Source: CAZSCF01 sp964605365
Lineage (GTDB): Bacteria; Patescibacteriota; Minisyncoccia; Moranbacterales; UBA2206
Assembly (NCBI GenBank): GCA_964605365.1
Contig: CAZSCF010000009.1
Coordinates: 1-23,975, forward strand
DNA: 23,975 nt
Reading direction: 5' to 3'
Shown: positions 13,141-22,241 of the stretch, piece by piece
Position numbering within the stretch: position 1 is the first letter of the stretch
How the letters are laid out: each line of letters opens with the position of its first letter
The notes under the pieces: generated by a model
Database searches by the model: none
What the model was told of the DNA's origin: nothing
Seen by the model: only the letters and a program-made list of their open reading frames with translations
Made by a program: the position numbers and the translations under genes

Positions 13141-13800
13141 TTACTCTTTTATATAAGCAACAAAATTTATTTGTGTTTTTAATAAAAGATTTGGTTTATT
13201 TTCCGTCATAGTTGCCAATTGGCCATTCCTTTCCGAAACGACAAAGGGATTGCTAACGGAAGTTGCTCCAACGGTTTTATCTTCCTCCACTCCGCTATTA
13301 ACCGAAATGACATTCACGTAATATTCGAAGTTTTCCAATTTTTTTATAAAATTTATAAGATTCGAATAACTTCCAATCAAATTTACCTGCAGAGAAATAT
13401 AGTCATTATTGGGTAATTTTATTTTTGATTCATTTTTAGCTTTTGTTTTGCCTTTATCTTCTTGTCCTTCATCAACAATTTTCAAATCAATTTTATTTTG
13501 GGTTTCTTCCGCCATCGTTTCCATTCTTTTTATAAAATTCACCTCCTCATCTTTCAACAAAATACCTCCTAATTTTTTTTCATTTTCATCCAGTGCTCCC
13601 ATCGCCTTTTGCATCTGAGGAATTTTTGCAAGTTTTTTAAAATTTATTTCATTATCAATTATCCCTTTCTGCACTTCGTTTGCATTAAATCTTATGTTTC
13701 CAATCAAACAAAAAATTCCCCAATATAAAAAGCTGCCAATCAAAACAATGGTGCTTCCAGCCAATATGTATACCTTATATTTTTTAAAAAAAACTTTCAT
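13141..13800 (-). CDS. pilO: PilO-like type IV pilus platform protein
   Basis: 219 aa from the ATG at 13800, whose ATGA overlaps the pilN stop by four bases, indicating translational coupling. It has a short basic N-terminus, one membrane helix (about 10-31), a coiled-coil segment (about 37-95), a Lys/Glu-rich linker and a ferredoxin-like periplasmic domain (about 122-217) containing YISLQVNLIGSYSNLINFIKKLENFEYYVNV. That last stretch is typical of PilO. PilO pairs with PilN to form the inner-membrane alignment complex. The order pilM-N-O supports the call better than the diverged sequence alone. Confidence 0.85.
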   Translation of the reverse strand: MKVFFKKYKVYILAGSTIVLIGSFLYWGIFCLIGNIRFNANEVQKGIIDNEINFKKLAKIPQMQKAMGALDENEKKLGGILLKDEEVNFIKRMETMAEETQNKIDLKIVDEGQEDKGKTKAKNESKIKLPNNDYISLQVNLIGSYSNLINFIKKLENFEYYVNVISVNSGVEEDKTVGATSVSNPFVVSERNGQLATMTENKPNLLLKTQINFVAYIKE

Positions 13801-14363
13801 TGTTTTTGAGCTAAATTTTTGACACATTCCTCCTTTACATCAAACTCTATTTGAAAATCCACATTGTCTTTGGAAACCAAGTTGGATAATGGCAGTTTCA
13901 CATTTAAAAAACATTCCTCTTTTTCCAGTCTCTCATTTAATGAGACCAGTGAATCTCTTGTTTTCGACTTTCCCACTAAAAATATCGTGAAATCCCTGCT
14001 GGATAAATTACTTAAAATTATTTCAGGCGTTAAAATATCATTTAATTTTAAAAATAGTTTAGACCAATAAATCTGTTCTTTTTGGATATTTTCGATATTC
14101 GTTATCTTTGAATTCAATTGGGCTACCTTTGAATTGTATTTTTCTATGTCGGCATATTTTGATTCAAGTTCGTTTTTTTTATAATTATTCAAAACTGAGC
14201 GCAGTTCTGTTTTTAAAATATAGTTGATATTCAAAAGAAGAACAAAAAAAACCACTAAAATTCCGAAGATTTCCAATCCCAATTTTAAAATAATCCTCAT
14301 TTTTCTTGATTCCTGTATGCTCTCTTTTGTATGCGCTGATAATAAATTTAATTTAATCTTCAT
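13797..14363 (-). CDS. pilN: PilN-like type IV pilus platform protein
   Basis: 188 aa. The N-terminal MKIKLNLLS corresponds to the short peptide with which PilN binds the groove of PilM. It is followed by one membrane helix (about 28-47) and a coiled coil (about 55-95). The C-terminal fold (about 100-180) includes DILTPEIILSNLSSRDFTIFLVGKSKTRDSLVSLNERLE. The start lies 11 bases inside pilM and the stop overlaps the pilO start, so the three are translated as a unit. No Shine-Dalgarno is visible. Confidence 0.87.
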   Translation of the reverse strand: MKIKLNLLSAHTKESIQESRKMRIILKLGLEIFGILVVFFVLLLNINYILKTELRSVLNNYKKNELESKYADIEKYNSKVAQLNSKITNIENIQKEQIYWSKLFLKLNDILTPEIILSNLSSRDFTIFLVGKSKTRDSLVSLNERLEKEECFLNVKLPLSNLVSKDNVDFQIEFDVKEECVKNLAQKQ

Positions 14364-15432
14364 AATAAAAACCTCTCAAAGCAAGGCCTATTGCCGTTGA
14401 AAATTTAATTGAGTCTTCCCTGTTAATTATCGGTAAATTGTTACCCAGCTCCAAATTAATCCATGGATCCCCCATTTCCACTTCTTTCTTTAATCTTCTT
14501 GTCAAATAAGGGATAATTCCTTTAAGATTGGCACCTGTTCCGGATAAAATTATTCTATCCACAGCTTTGGGCTTTTGCAATGAATTTGAATAAAAGTCAG
14601 CTGTGTTTTCCAATTCTTTGGCCAAATTTTCCAAAACCGATTTCACTGAACCGAAAACCGGATTATTTTTTAACGGATTTTCTATGCCATAATCATTTTT
14701 TATTTTTTCCGTTTGAATTTCATTGATATTCAGCCCCTTGGAAATAGCATCACTGATAACTTCCGAAGAAAAAGGAACACTGGAGGTAAAACAGGGTATG
14801 CCATTTTCTGTAATTATAAAACTTGTTTTGGTATTTCCCAAATCAACAATCAAATCAAGTGATTCCTCTTTTTCCGTTTCTGAAATCAGACTCCTTGCGG
14901 TAGCAATAGATTCCACTTCAAAAACATACGGCTCTAAACCAACTTCTTCCAAAATTTCCGATAAAGTATCTACAACTTCTTTGTGAACTGCCACGGTTAA
15001 AACTTTTTGCTTTTTTTTATTTTCGCTATCGATAAATTGCCAATCAAAATAAACCAGATCGATCGGGAGCGGGATATTGGCCTCCATTTCCCACTTAACC
15101 GCTTCTTCCGCTTCAGATTCTTCTATTCTGGGAATATTAATGATTCTCAAAAAAACTTTGGATTCCGGCAAGGAACAAATAACTTTTTTTGTGTTAATCT
15201 TATTGGGAACAGCTTTCGCCAGCGCCTCTTTTATTGATAAAATCACCTCTTCCCTTTCAATAATTTTTCCATTTTCGATACTGCCTTTCTTGATTTTGGC
15301 ACACGCAAAACTTTTTATCTTATCTTTTTCGCCTTCTTTTTCCAATTGAAAGACTTTAACATAAGAATCATTTATATCCATACCAAAAAATATTGGTTCG
15401 AGACTTATTATATTTTTATTCAAAAAGCTCAT
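14353..15432 (-). CDS. pilM: PilM, actin-like type IV pilus assembly protein
   Basis: 359 aa, the normal PilM length. It has the actin/FtsA-like fold: phosphate-1 loop FGMDINDSYVKVFQLE (residues 16-31), KKVICSLPESKVFLRIINIP and EEAVKWEMEANIPLPIDLVYFDWQ (the PilM-specific segment). It also has LIVDLGNTKTSFIITENG (phosphate 2) and RIILSGTGANLKGIIPYL (adenosine motif). PilM is a cytosolic ATP-binding ring protein that links PilN to the PilB and PilC motor. The upstream pilX-like gene ends 25 bases before. No clear ribosome-binding site is seen. Confidence 0.94.
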   Translation of the reverse strand: MSFLNKNIISLEPIFFGMDINDSYVKVFQLEKEGEKDKIKSFACAKIKKGSIENGKIIEREEVILSIKEALAKAVPNKINTKKVICSLPESKVFLRIINIPRIEESEAEEAVKWEMEANIPLPIDLVYFDWQFIDSENKKKQKVLTVAVHKEVVDTLSEILEEVGLEPYVFEVESIATARSLISETEKEESLDLIVDLGNTKTSFIITENGIPCFTSSVPFSSEVISDAISKGLNINEIQTEKIKNDYGIENPLKNNPVFGSVKSVLENLAKELENTADFYSNSLQKPKAVDRIILSGTGANLKGIIPYLTRRLKKEVEMGDPWINLELGNNLPIINREDSIKFSTAIGLALRGFYYED

Positions 15433-15457
15433 TTTTGTTTTTTGTTTTCTTATTTTA

Positions 15458-17058
15458 TCACAATTCTTCCCAGAGATCTAATAAATATTGAGTACCTGTC
15501 GGAAAAAATGGCGGAGGATAATATAAAAGATTATTGTCAAAATAAATATTTCTGTTGATATATCCAGTATTACGAGGACATCCGTCCAACCATGCAAATC
15601 CGTAACGTTGATTGGAAGCAATGGCGCCATAAATTGTAATGGTATTTTTTATGTCTTCGCACGAATGATGACTGCAGCCACAACCACTCGTATAATATTC
15701 CCTTCCGACACGACCAGCCTGAGCTAATAAGGCAGCGTCTATATTTAAAAAATTCTGGCTTTCTTCAATAATTTCTATATCATTTTGAGCCACAATCCCT
15801 AAGATATTGCTCCCGTCATGCTGATTATTGTAATAATTTATATTATTACCAATAAAAACATTCGGCTGATTTCCGGTTTTCATATTGGCCGCTACCACCG
15901 TCAGCCTTCTGCTTGAATCGGCTGTTCCGAGAGTTCCTTCTATCCAAACATTATCTTCCACAAAAATTACTCCGTTATCCGGAATATCATTATTCAGGCT
16001 CCAGCTATAATTAACAGAAAAATTTGCGCTATTACTTGATGGATGATTATTGACCGTCCTGATATCATATTTATCTCCTTTTAATATAATATATCTTCCA
16101 TCCTTTAAATCATTGTAATATGTATTCGTCTTTATGGCTTCGGCNNNNNNNNNNNNNNNNNNNNNNNNNNNNNNNNNNNNNNNNNNNNNNNNNNNNNNNN
16201 NNNNNNNNNNNNNNNNNNNNNNNNNNNNNNNNNNNNNNNNNNNNTATATCTTCCATCCTTTAAATCATTGTAATATGTATTCGTCTTTATGGCTTCGGCC
16301 TTCATCAAATTCAGATCGGTATAAACGGAAGAAAAATCCTTTGTGGCGATAGGATATTTTTTGCCTGACAAAAAAACATCACTGCTCATCTCTGTGTTGT
16401 ATTCATTTGACCAAGCCGTCCAAACTCCTGGCTTCGTAGCTTTAACATCGCTATCATTGTCATAATAAGAAGTTACTGCGCTAAAAACCGTATTATGCGC
16501 AACCCCGTCAAAATGCACTCCATTATTGGCAAAAACTTTGCCAAAAACATTTGTTCCGGAACCGAAACGCGTATAATCATCCCCTAGCGCAGCATATTCG
16601 CTCCATGAAGGTTTTCTATACCTTACTTTTATAATTCTTTTGGCTTCAGGATATTTATACGTCCAACCGGTTGATTTTACTTCCACGATAGTCGACCCTT
16701 TGATTGGAGGAGTCACTTCCAACTTATATTTTCCAACTACTCCACCCTCGGGATCTTTATACTCAACTTCATAAGGGTCGGAAACTCCATATGGATTGCC
16801 ATTTTTGAAAAAATCTTCTATCTGCTGCGCCGTCTTGCCCTCCGTATTATGCGCCAAATACCAACGATAAAAATAAGCTCCGGATTCAGCAATCTGAAAA
16901 GCCTCCTCTCGATAGCTATTATAAGAACTGTACCTGACTTGAGAAACAATAAACTGAATGGCTGAAAGCATAATAATCGAGACAACTGACAAGATCACCA
17001 AAGTATAAGCCAAAACCGACCCTCTGCAATTATTAAATTTTTTATTGCATATAATCAT
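15458..17058 (-). CDS. Large PilX-like pseudopilin, split by an artificial scaffold gap
   Basis: Joined across the gap at 16145-16244, this is a single gene of about 481 aa (ATG at 17058, overlapping the pilW-like stop by 17 bp). The N-terminus MIICNKKFNNCRG/SVLAYTLVILSVVSIIML is a prepilin-type leader with cleavage after Gly13. Glu5 of the mature protein is absent, as in PilX/GspK-type pseudopilins that cap the filament tip. A pilin helix (to about 65) is followed by a beta-rich body with phrases such as NVFGKVFANNGVHFDGVAHN and TIYGAIASNQRYGFAWLDG, reminiscent of DUF4900-type surface domains. GCGCSHHSC (four Cys/His) could bind metal or form disulfides. It is probably a tip pseudopilin or adhesin of the type IV pilus. 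As deposited, the N-run shifts the frame and gives two false half-genes. Confidence 0.85.
16145..16244. other. 100-N scaffold gap flanked by an identical 55-bp overlap
   Basis: The 55 bases before the gap (16090-16144) are identical to the 55 bases after it (16245-16299). The two contigs therefore overlap and no sequence is missing. Removing the 100 Ns and one copy (155 bases) turns the 1,622-base span 15458-17079 into 1,467 bases, exactly 489 codons, with an uninterrupted frame through the junction. Confidence 0.93.
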
Positions 17059-17677
17059 TGATGTTTCGCAATTGAACAAAAGTTTCTAAGTTTACGTTAT
17101 TGGGAGCTTTTATCGGATCGATATTGATCATCAAATGAATTTTTATAAGTCTTACATCACTGACATTTACAGGAACGCTTAACGGATTGTTGGCGGTATC
17201 TGCGGGATAATTCTTATTGTAGTAAGAAAACATAGGATCATCAGATTCATTGACAATATCATTAGCAATCATTTTTACATTTTCATCATCATCGGAATAA
17301 ACCGGAGGGCTGCCGTTTGGTTCGGAGATTCCCTCATAAACACGACTATTCTCTAAAAAATAATGCACTTTTTCAATTGCGTTATCATTATCTATATCAA
17401 AAAAAACAACCAGATCGAATGCGCCACCCGATTTAATCGGAAACTCTCCATTATCCGGTTGCTGAATTTTCCTTAAATTTTTAACCATGCCGTCAACAGC
17501 TCGTGAAACTGTCAATGTTGCCTGTCCTTCCTCCATGATAAAAGACCGCGCTTGCCAATTTTTTATGAAAAGCAGTGTTATTGCCTGCATGCTGATCGTA
17601 AAAATGGCAATGGCCACAATTGTTTCAATCAAGGTCATGCCCGACTTATTATATTTTTTCTTAAATTTTTTTTTCAT
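17042..17677 (-). CDS. PilW-like minor prepilin
   Basis: 211 aa from the ATG at 17677, which shares one base with the stop of the preceding gene (TGATG). The leader MKKKFKKKYNKSG is cut by prepilin peptidase before MTLIETIVAIAIFTISM, with the required Glu at mature position 5. The body, with TLTVSRAVDGMVKNLRKIQQ, looks like PilW/PilJ-type minor pilins with a prominent alpha1-C region. A Zn- or Ca-type Asp run (YSDDDENVKM) is present. Minor pilins prime filament assembly at the inner membrane. A TTG three bases upstream (17680) is a less likely start. Confidence 0.85.
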   Translation of the reverse strand: MKKKFKKKYNKSGMTLIETIVAIAIFTISMQAITLLFIKNWQARSFIMEEGQATLTVSRAVDGMVKNLRKIQQPDNGEFPIKSGGAFDLVVFFDIDNDNAIEKVHYFLENSRVYEGISEPNGSPPVYSDDDENVKMIANDIVNESDDPMFSYYNKNYPADTANNPLSVPVNVSDVRLIKIHLMINIDPIKAPNNVNLETFVQLRNINDYMQ

Positions 17678-19062
17678 CAATTATTAATTAATTTTACGGC
17701 AGCATTGGTCAGACCGCTGATTGTAATATCGGAATCATTGTCTTCAAACTCACTAGAGGTTACTTTCAAATGATACTCTTCGTTTGTTAAAGCAGGCAGT
17801 GTTTCCGGGAAAAAAGCTTGTCCATATTTATCCGAAGTCAAAGTGACATCATAACCTAAAGTTTCGTTTTTCAAATTAACCGAAGCTCCTTCAATTACAA
17901 CGTCTTCATCACTGCTGTTTACAACTTTAACTAACAATGAATTAACTGTTTTATCCGCAAAAATCGCTTTAACATCCATTTCTACATCCGGAGCCAAATC
18001 GAACTGATTACTAACATTTTGCCCCGGATCAATTTTTATAAACTGATATTGGCTGGTTGGATCAATAAATGAAAAGGTATAAATTCCGTAGCTCATATCT
18101 TCCAAATTTTTTTCTCCGGAAGACCCGGAGTCAAGATTCTGATCATAAAAATAAATTTCAACAGAAGGAACATCAGGAGTATCACCTTTTTTTCTTCCGC
18201 CAACAAGATTAAACTCTATATTTTCAATTTTATTGCCGAAAGGATCTTCGGTACTTATATTTATTTTGGACAACTTATCCGTAATAATGGATTTTGTGTT
18301 AAGAGTGCCCTCCAACACAGAAGCATGCACGTCCACCGGTTTAAAAGCACTTGTAGGATAAGGAGGATAAGTAGTTACCGGATAGTAACCCTCCTTGGAT
18401 ACTTCCAACAAATAGTTATGATCACCCTCCGGCATAGTAGGAAGAGAAATGTTCCCCAGATCATCTGTAAAAGTCGTAATATCTATCCCGGCTTCTTGAT
18501 TTTTAATATGCACCTGGGCCTGAGGTATACCGCTCCCGGTCTTGTCAAGAATGCCAATCGCCAAGGTCCCACCGCCCACACTTTTTTCAATTCCAGCCGG
18601 AACAAAATTAGAAAAAAGAGAAACCGCTCGACTCGTCATCGGATTGTCTTCCCATGCCACCGTCACCTTCACCTCCTTGTAATCATTCGGCAATGCGTCA
18701 TCAGGAGACTTTCCTTGTTGTCCGTCATAAGGATCATCAACATATTTGATAAAAGTAAACACATAGTAAATACCCGTATTTTCGGTTATTGTTTCTTTAG
18801 CCAAAATATCTCCTTGAGGCACACCGGTAGTCGTTCCGATTTTATCGTAGTCAAGATTATGAACTATTTCCATTTTTTTATTGGCCAGCGCTGTTGCTTC
18901 CAATCGAAATTTAGCTTCTCTTATATATTTGATTCCGGCAGTTGAAACCGCATAGAAAGTAATTGTAACTAAAGAAAAAATAAATAAAACAATCATGGCT
19001 TCAACCAATGTGAATCCTGACGCAGTTTTTTTCTTTTTTTTATTAAGTAATTTGACCGGCAT
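17677..19062 (-). CDS. PilV-like prepilin fused to Ig/carboxypeptidase-regulatory-like domains
   Basis: 461 aa, about three times a normal minor pilin. The class III leader MPVKLLNKKKKKTASG is cleaved before FTLVEAMIVLFIFS (Glu5 present). The pilin part covers about residues 17-160 and includes LANKKMEIVHNLDYDKIGT, typical of PilV. Then come repeated beta-sandwich modules. GTLAIGILDKTGSGIPQAQV through GYYPVTTY (165-232) is a clear carboxypeptidase-regulatory-like domain. A second, weaker one spans about 263-370. A third (about 390-461) is built on VEGASVNLKN-like sequence (VIEGASVNLKNETLGYDVTL). Such modules usually extend adhesins from the filament. No Shine-Dalgarno is seen. It is followed by the pilW-like gene with a one-base overlap. 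Confidence 0.88.
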   Translation of the reverse strand: MPVKLLNKKKKKTASGFTLVEAMIVLFIFSLVTITFYAVSTAGIKYIREAKFRLEATALANKKMEIVHNLDYDKIGTTTGVPQGDILAKETITENTGIYYVFTFIKYVDDPYDGQQGKSPDDALPNDYKEVKVTVAWEDNPMTSRAVSLFSNFVPAGIEKSVGGGTLAIGILDKTGSGIPQAQVHIKNQEAGIDITTFTDDLGNISLPTMPEGDHNYLLEVSKEGYYPVTTYPPYPTSAFKPVDVHASVLEGTLNTKSIITDKLSKINISTEDPFGNKIENIEFNLVGGRKKGDTPDVPSVEIYFYDQNLDSGSSGEKNLEDMSYGIYTFSFIDPTSQYQFIKIDPGQNVSNQFDLAPDVEMDVKAIFADKTVNSLLVKVVNSSDEDVVIEGASVNLKNETLGYDVTLTSDKYGQAFFPETLPALTNEEYHLKVTSSEFEDNDSDITISGLTNAAVKLINN

Positions 19063-19096
19063 TTGTTTATTTAGCTGGAAGTTTTGTTCTAAAAAA

Positions 19097-20320
19097 TTAT
19101 TTTATATTTTCCATCACGCTGTACATTGGTTGCAAAATGGAAATAGCGAAAAAACCCACTGCCGTACCAATAAAAATCATAAGGATCGGCTCAATTATGG
19201 AAGATAGGTTTTTTGTAAGCTGATCGACTTCCTGTTCATAAAAATCCGCTAACTTCGCAAGCACCTCCTCTGTTTTTCCGGTTTCTTCTCCTACCTCGAT
19301 CATTTGAGGCACCAAAACAGGAAAAATCTTTTTTTCTTCATAAATAATGCTGCTGAGAGACTCTCCCTTCTGTACATTTTCCGAAGCTTTAATGAGTATT
19401 TTCTTGTAACGAAAATTTCCCAATGTTCTTGAAAGAATCTTAAGCGCTTCAACTACCGGCACTCCGCTACCGAGCAAAGAGCTATAAATCCTGCAAAACC
19501 TGGCACAATTAAGCTTGATAACAATATTGCTCACGCCCGGAAAGTTAATTGACACAAAACCCAAGGTTCTTTTGCCGACTGCAGTTCTTAAAAACATAAA
19601 CACGACGGCGATAAAAAATACTATCGCCGAAAGCATCAATATCCAATGATTTTCAAAAAGATTGCTCAAAAAAATTATAAATTGAGTAGAAATCGGCAAT
19701 TCAGCGTCGAAATCCTTAAATATGGCTGTTATTTGAGGAATGACAAAAACCATCATTAAAAAACCGATGCCTATCATGGCAAGTAAAATAACTGCCGGAT
19801 AAACCAAAGCGCCTTTGGTTTTTCGCAGGATATCATGATCTTTTTCCATTTGAAGGGCTAAAATAGCCAACACTTGCTCCAAGTTTCCGCTTATTTCGCC
19901 TATTCTTATCATATTTACAAACAACTCATTGAAGATTCCGGAAAACTTAGCCAAGCCGTCAGAAAGTTGATTTCCCGCCTGAACATCTTCTTGAACAATT
20001 TTTAAAACAGCTTGAAATTTTTTGTTCTTCGTTTGAACAGCTAAATTTTTAAGAGATTTTGATATTGGCAAGCCTGAAGCAACCATTACGCTCAAGTTTC
20101 TCGTAAACATAAGTTTTTCACTGAGAGGTATGGTTGAAAAACGATCCCAAAAACTGATCTGATTTTCATTTTCTTTTTTCGCTTTTAATTCTTTAAAGGA
20201 AGTCAAGACATAATTTTCTGACCGTAAAATTTTAGCCAAATCTTTTTCATCCTTAACTTCAATTTCGCCACTTTTCGTTTCCCCGGAATAATTTTTAGCC
20301 GTATAAAATACTTTTACCAT
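19097..20320 (-). CDS. pilC: PilC, type IV pilus inner-membrane platform protein
   Basis: 407 aa from the ATG at 20320, matching the usual 400-residue length. The frame stays open 17 codons further up, but the protein then starts MVKVFYTAKNYSGETKSGEIE as in the family. Two T2SSF domains (about 75-195 and 280-400) each carry the characteristic pattern: FTRNLSVMVASGLPISKSL with GEISGNLEQVLAILA in the first, and FCRIYSSLLGSGVPVVEALKIL with GEETGKTEEVLAKLADFYEQEV in the second. Membrane helices are at about 175-200, 223-245 and 377-398. PilC is the rotating platform beneath the filament, driven by PilB. Confidence 0.95.
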   Translation of the reverse strand: MVKVFYTAKNYSGETKSGEIEVKDEKDLAKILRSENYVLTSFKELKAKKENENQISFWDRFSTIPLSEKLMFTRNLSVMVASGLPISKSLKNLAVQTKNKKFQAVLKIVQEDVQAGNQLSDGLAKFSGIFNELFVNMIRIGEISGNLEQVLAILALQMEKDHDILRKTKGALVYPAVILLAMIGIGFLMMVFVIPQITAIFKDFDAELPISTQFIIFLSNLFENHWILMLSAIVFFIAVVFMFLRTAVGKRTLGFVSINFPGVSNIVIKLNCARFCRIYSSLLGSGVPVVEALKILSRTLGNFRYKKILIKASENVQKGESLSSIIYEEKKIFPVLVPQMIEVGEETGKTEEVLAKLADFYEQEVDQLTKNLSSIIEPILMIFIGTAVGFFAISILQPMYSVMENIK

Positions 20321-20441
20321 TTTTGACTGAGAGCGAAACAAGCAGGAACAAAAATGAGCATCCCGCAGCAATTCGCTATTTAAAATTTTTTATTATCTAT
20401 TAATTTTGTGCCAGAAAGTTATGGTATTTGACATTGGAATA

Positions 20442-22196
20442 TTATTCCGTTGTTACTCTGAGTATTTCCTCTATTGAAGTAAGTCCCTTGGCAGCCTTGA
20501 TAAAACCATCTTCTACCATGCTAAGCATGCCCTTTTCTTGGCAGTTTTTTTCCATATCTTCTTCCGTGGCCTTATGTGAAATCATTTTTTTCATTTCATC
20601 ATCAACCTCCAAGACTTCAAATATTCCCAATCTTCCCTTATACCCTTCCTTGTTGCATTGTTCGCATCCGCCTGGACGATAAAATTTCACTTTGCTCCAT
20701 TTATTTTTATCGGCAACATTTCCTTTTATTTTTATCGCATCGCTATTTTTTACTATTTCAAATATTCGATTCATATCGTAATTTTTTTCCAAATTTTTGA
20801 TATCATCATCATCTAAAACATACTCCTTACGACAATTGGTACAAAGTTTTCTAACCAGTCGTTGCGCAACAATTGAATTTATGGTTGAAGCCAAGAGAAA
20901 CGGTTCCGCCCCCATATCAACTAATCGCGGAATTGTTCCGACTGCACTATTGGTATGCAGCGTTGAAAGCACGAGATGTCCTGTCATAGCGGAGTGAATG
21001 GCCATTTCCATCGTTTCATTATCTCTAATTTCTCCAACCATAATAACATCGGGGTCTTGGCGAAGAAGCGAGCGCAATCCCGCCGCAAAAGTCAACCCGA
21101 CTTTGGGATTAATTTGAGTTTGATTAATTCTTGCCATTCGATATTCAACAGGATCCTCCACTGTACTGATATTGAGTTCGGGAGTATTCAAAATGTCCAT
21201 TACGGTATATAACGTAGTTGTTTTTCCCGACCCTGTAGGTCCGGTTACCAAAATCATTCCATTGGGTTTTTTAATATGTCGGTGGACGATTTCCAGTCCT
21301 TTTCCGGAAAATCCAACATCTTCAAGCGTAAGTCCTTTGGAAGATTCATTAAGAAGACGCATAACAATTTTTTCTCCGTCAAAAATCGGTAAAATACTCA
21401 CGCGAAAAGAAATTTTTAGATCTTCTTTTTCAATCTTAAATCTTCCGTCTTGAGGAGCTCTATGTTCATCCAGCTTCAAATTGGAAAGCACTTTTATTCT
21501 GGCAATAATTCCTTGCGCCACCTGTTTCGGCAACGTCATCGCGTCATGCAAGACTCCATCAATTCGGTATCTCACCCGCACTTCCTTTTCATCCGGCTCA
21601 ATATGTATATCGCTGGCTTCCTGTAAAATAGCATGTTTAATTAAGGTATCCACTATCCTGATTATTGGAAGTCCTTGCGCTACTTTTTCCAAATCTTCTT
21701 CTTTCCCTTCTTCCTCAATCTCTTCCGAACTCTTGGTAATCATATCGCCAAATTCAGCTTTCAGGCTTTTTTCGTAATATTTCAAAGCAGTATCGATGCT
21801 TTCTTCCGTTGTCAGGCACGCTACAACTTTTAGTTCGGCTTTTTTTCTAATAAAATCAATAGTCTGAATATCTTCGGGATTAATCATGGCTACCTTTAGT
21901 TCTTTCCCTGTTTTGTCAAAAGCCACTATTTTATATTTTTTTGCAATCGGCTCGGGAATCATTTGTAAAATCTCCTGAGGAATTATTTCCTTGGTTAAAT
22001 CAACAAATGGAACGCCTAAAATGTAAGCATAAAGCTTCCTAAGATTGCCTTCATCAATAAGTCCTTCTTGCAAAAGAATGTCTCCCAATTTCACCTTTTC
22101 TTTTTCCGCTTTTGCATAGGCCTTTTCCAGATCAGCAGCCTTAATTATATCGGAATCGCCTATAAACTCTTTTAATTGTTTGTTTTTTATTTGCAT
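20442..22196 (-). CDS. pilB: PilB, type IV pilus extension ATPase
   Basis: 584 aa from the ATG at 22196. The N-terminal MshEN/T2SSE-N domain (about 30-150) includes LGDILLQEGLIDEGNLRKLYAYILGVPFVDL. The GspE core follows: ASDIHIEP, Walker A GPTGSGKTTT (about 318-327), Asp box STVEDPVEY, Walker B VIMVGEIRD and His box GHLVLSTLHTN. The tetracysteine zinc site is CTNCRKEY followed by CEQCNKEGYKGR, a hallmark of PilB rather than PilT. An insertion of about 30 residues (IKNLEKNYDMNRIFEIVKNS region) lies between the two Cys pairs. The cytosolic hexamer powers filament extension. A -10 box six bases before the ATG suggests it opens a leaderless pilus mRNA. pilC follows after 121 bp. Confidence 0.96.
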   Translation of the reverse strand: MQIKNKQLKEFIGDSDIIKAADLEKAYAKAEKEKVKLGDILLQEGLIDEGNLRKLYAYILGVPFVDLTKEIIPQEILQMIPEPIAKKYKIVAFDKTGKELKVAMINPEDIQTIDFIRKKAELKVVACLTTEESIDTALKYYEKSLKAEFGDMITKSSEEIEEEGKEEDLEKVAQGLPIIRIVDTLIKHAILQEASDIHIEPDEKEVRVRYRIDGVLHDAMTLPKQVAQGIIARIKVLSNLKLDEHRAPQDGRFKIEKEDLKISFRVSILPIFDGEKIVMRLLNESSKGLTLEDVGFSGKGLEIVHRHIKKPNGMILVTGPTGSGKTTTLYTVMDILNTPELNISTVEDPVEYRMARINQTQINPKVGLTFAAGLRSLLRQDPDVIMVGEIRDNETMEMAIHSAMTGHLVLSTLHTNSAVGTIPRLVDMGAEPFLLASTINSIVAQRLVRKLCTNCRKEYVLDDDDIKNLEKNYDMNRIFEIVKNSDAIKIKGNVADKNKWSKVKFYRPGGCEQCNKEGYKGRLGIFEVLEVDDEMKKMISHKATEEDMEKNCQEKGMLSMVEDGFIKAAKGLTSIEEILRVTTE

Positions 22197-22202
22197 TTTT
22201 TT

Positions 22203-22208
22203 ATAATA
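22203..22208 (-). promoter_or_regulatory. pilB -10 box placed for a leaderless mRNA
   Basis: TATTAT on the minus strand, then six A residues and the ATG. The -35 region is not recognisable. The spacing is identical to that before recG and vanW. Confidence 0.5.
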
Positions 22209-22241
22209 CAACCGAAGTTTTGTTTTTTATTTGTTTTTAAG

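Noticed and set aside
18325..18945. 206-codon plus-strand frame
   Set aside because: Complementary to the pilV-like gene, whose prepilin motifs and domains are clear; basic low-complexity composition and no start signals.
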